Assembly: GCF_021272205.1 (NCBI RefSeq) | Contig: NZ_JAJSDX010000002.1 | Location: 310,001 to 374,000 of the forward strand | Direction: 5' to 3' | DNA length: 64,000 nucleotides | Source: Pantoea sp. Mb-10 | GTDB lineage: Bacteria; Pseudomonadota; Gammaproteobacteria; Enterobacterales; Enterobacteriaceae | Shown here: piece by piece, positions 62,434 to 64,000 of the stretch | How the letters are laid out: every line of letters starts with the position of its first letter | How positions within the stretch are numbered: position 1 is the first letter of the stretch | Notes under the pieces: generated by a model | Seen by the model: only the letters and a program-made list of their open reading frames with translations | Told to the model about the DNA's origin: nothing | Database searches by the model: none | Translations under genes and position numbers: made by a program

Positions 62434-63099
62434 ATGAGCACCTTAAGTCAGGAAGCCGCCTTGGTTCATGAAGCGTTACTGGCGCGTGGCCTGGAAACGC
62501 CGCTGCGCGCCCCGGTGCGCGAAATGGATGACGAAACCCGCAAGCGCGAAATCGCCGATCACATGACCCAAATCATGCAGCTCCTGAATTTGGATCTGAA
62601 CGACGATAGCCTGATGGAAACGCCGCATCGCATTGCCAAAATGTATGTGGATGAGATCTTTTCCGGCCTGGACTACGCCAACTTCCCAAAAATCACCGTC
62701 ATCGAAAACAAGATGAAAGTGGATGAGATGGTGACGGTGCGCGACATCACGCTGACCAGCACCTGTGAGCACCACTTTGTGATTATCGACGGCAAGGCCA
62801 CCGTGGCCTACATCCCAAAAGATAAGGTCATCGGCCTCTCTAAAATCAACCGCATTGTGCAGTTTTTTGCCCAGCGTCCGCAGGTGCAAGAGCGCTTGAC
62901 CCAGCAGGTGCTGGTGGCGCTGCAAACGCTGCTTGGCACCAACAACGTCGCGGTGTCCATTGACGCCGTGCATTACTGCGTTAAAGCGCGCGGGGTGAAA
63001 GACGCCACCAGCGCCACCACCACGACGTCGCTTGGCGGCCTATTTAAATCCAGCCAGAACACGCGTCAGGAGTTCCTGCGCGCGGTGCGTCACAGCTGA
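62434..63099 (+). CDS. folE: GTP cyclohydrolase I FolE
   Basis: First enzyme of folate synthesis: GTP to 7,8-dihydroneopterin triphosphate and formate. It has 221 residues (E. coli 222). The zinc ligands are in STCEHHF (Cys and His near residues 110-113) and the second Cys in [10 protein letters not shown] near 181. The ATG at 62434 has a GAGAGAGAG ribosome site. yeiB follows after a terminator, as in E. coli. Confidence 0.97.
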   Translation: MSTLSQEAALVHEALLARGLETPLRAPVREMDDETRKREIADHMTQIMQLLNLDLNDDSLMETPHRIAKMYVDEIFSGLDYANFPKITVIENKMKVDEMVTVRDITLTSTCEHHFVIIDGKATVAYIPKDKVIGLSKINRIVQFFAQRPQVQERLTQQVLVALQTLLGTNNVAVSIDAVHYCVKARGVKDATSATTTTSLGGLFKSSQNTRQEFLRAVRHS

Positions 63100-63103
63100 T
63101 CCC

Positions 63104-63129
63104 AAGGCGGCTCAACAGCCGCCTTTTTT
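63104..63129 (+). terminator. folE terminator
   Basis: Stem GGCGGCT/AGCCGCC with a CAAC loop and six T. Confidence 0.9.
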
Positions 63130-63144
63130 ACGCCTAAGGTTTGC

Positions 63145-64000
63145 ATGCAACGCTATCTTGCGCTGGATTTCATTCGTGGCTGCGCCATTCTCGGCATTTT
63201 ACTGCTGAACATCGTGGCGTTTGGCTTACCGTCGGCGGCCTACCTCAATCCGGCATGGCAGGGCAGCGCCTCGCTTTCCGATGCCTGGACATGGGCCATC
63301 ATGGATGCCCTGGCACAGCTCAAATTTTTAACGCTGTTCGCGCTGCTGTTTGGTGCTGGACTGTCGCTGCAGTCAGCGCGCGGCACGCGCTGGATCACCG
63401 CTCGCCTGACGCTGCTGGTGCTGCTGGGTTTCATACACGCGGTGTTTTTCTGGGACGGCGATATTCTGCTGGATTATGGCTTAATTGGGCTGATCGTCTG
63501 GCGCATGCTGCGCGACGCTCCCTCCAATCAGGCGCTGTTGCAAACCGGGGCGCTGCTGTATCTCTTGGGTTGTGGCGCGCTGCTGGCGTTTGGCGTCGTC
63601 TCAAGCCCGACCGCGCCGCAAAACTGGCTACCGGGCGCCGCGACGCTGGAATATGAGCATTTTTGGAAAGTGCAGGGCGGTCTGGAAGCGATGCAAAACC
63701 GACTCGGACAGCTCTCGTCAGGGCTAATGGCGCTTGCCGCGCAGTATGGCTGGCAGCTGGCTGGATTGATGTTAATCGGCGGCGCGCTGCTGCGCAGCGG
63801 CTGGCTGAAAGGGGAGTTTAGCGTGCAGCACTATCGGCGCGCAGCAGCGCTGCTGCTGACGGTAGGTTGGCTGATCGCGTTACCGGGCATTGTGGGGCAG
63901 TGGTGGCTGGGATGGGATTATCGCTACAGCGGGTTTTACCTGCAGCTGCCACGCGACCTCGCCAGCCCGTTCATCAGCCTGGGCTATGCCGCACTTTGCT
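63145..64000 (+). CDS. yeiB: YeiB, DUF418-family membrane protein (3' end outside window)
   Basis: ATG at 63145, open to the window end: 285 codons. It begins MQRYLALDFIRGCAILGILL, the typical start of YeiB, followed by several membrane segments and LLFGAGLSLQ. The conserved FIRGCAILGI and LLVLLGFIHAVFFWDGDILL-type segments match the YeiB/DUF418 family, whose function is unknown. The C-terminal DUF418 part is outside the window. Adjacent to folE as in E. coli. Confidence 0.9.
   Translation, partial: MQRYLALDFIRGCAILGILLLNIVAFGLPSAAYLNPAWQGSASLSDAWTWAIMDALAQLKFLTLFALLFGAGLSLQSARGTRWITARLTLLVLLGFIHAVFFWDGDILLDYGLIGLIVWRMLRDAPSNQALLQTGALLYLLGCGALLAFGVVSSPTAPQNWLPGAATLEYEHFWKVQGGLEAMQNRLGQLSSGLMALAAQYGWQLAGLMLIGGALLRSGWLKGEFSVQHYRRAAALLLTVGWLIALPGIVGQWWLGWDYRYSGFYLQLPRDLASPFISLGYAALC

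Overview
The window is ordinary core chromosome of a gamma-proteobacterium of the order Enterobacterales. Most proteins are close in length and motifs to their Escherichia coli K-12 counterparts, and local gene order follows the E. coli 46-51 min region in blocks (nuoN-elaA, elaB-yfaY, yfaE-nrdB-nrdA, ubiG-gyrA, rcsC/rcsB-rcsD, ompC, apbE-alkB-yojI, proL-yejM-yejL-yejK, rplY-radD, rsuA-bcr, yejABEF, mepS, lpxT-yeiR-yeiP, fruBKA, nfo, yeiE-lysP, yeiG, folE-yeiB). The differences (no yfaL, no cirA, no frmR, an extra MFS gene beside micF, Fur-box ABC genes) together with GC-rich sequence suggest Erwiniaceae (Pantoea/Erwinia-like). That placement is inference. I see no prophage, insertion sequence, integron or CRISPR array.

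Layout. 1-5643: end of respiratory complex I (nuoN), elaA, opgD (periplasmic glucans), elaB, yfaY. 5669-9560: the aerobic class Ia ribonucleotide reductase set yfaE-nrdB-nrdA, with NrdR-like and DnaA boxes upstream. 9978-13574: ubiG and gyrA, divergent. 13687-19894: the complete Rcs phosphorelay (RcsC hybrid kinase convergent with the RcsD-RcsB operon). 19915-23677: an MFS transporter, the MicF small RNA, the porin ompC and two unannotated small ORFs. 23817-28432: apbE, alkB, yojI, an unrecognised 67-residue protein and an unrecognised exported protein. 28442-38418: tRNA-Pro(GGG), yejM-yejL, yejK, rplY, radD, rsuA, bcr, yejG. 36841-43965: the peptide ABC transporter yejABEF and the c-di-GMP phosphodiesterase pdeN. 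44229-48137: mepS, lpxT, the zinc GTPase yeiR behind a perfect Zur-type palindrome, efpL/yeiP and yeiW. 48293-52216: the fructose PTS operon fruBKA with two Cra operators. 52215-64000: nfo, a DUF1232 membrane protein, yeiE, lysP, a Fur-box FecCD-type permease/ATPase pair without a binding protein, the glutathione-dependent formaldehyde pair frmA-yeiG led by a LysR gene, a YbfB-type MFS gene, folE and the start of yeiB.

Functional themes. Envelope biology is prominent: the Rcs relay, opgD, ompC/MicF, the LPS regulator yejM, the peptidoglycan endopeptidase mepS and the lipid A phosphotransferase lpxT. Metal regulation appears as a Zur palindrome before yeiR, a Fur palindrome before the ABC pair and a weaker Fur-like site before yojI. 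The most interesting leads are the Zur-type control of yeiR (with lpxT just downstream), the orphan Fur-box ABC pair, the MicF homologue, the 37-residue membrane ORF after ompC, and a LysR-led formaldehyde operon lacking frmR. All database-dependent statements are from memory of the families; nothing was searched.
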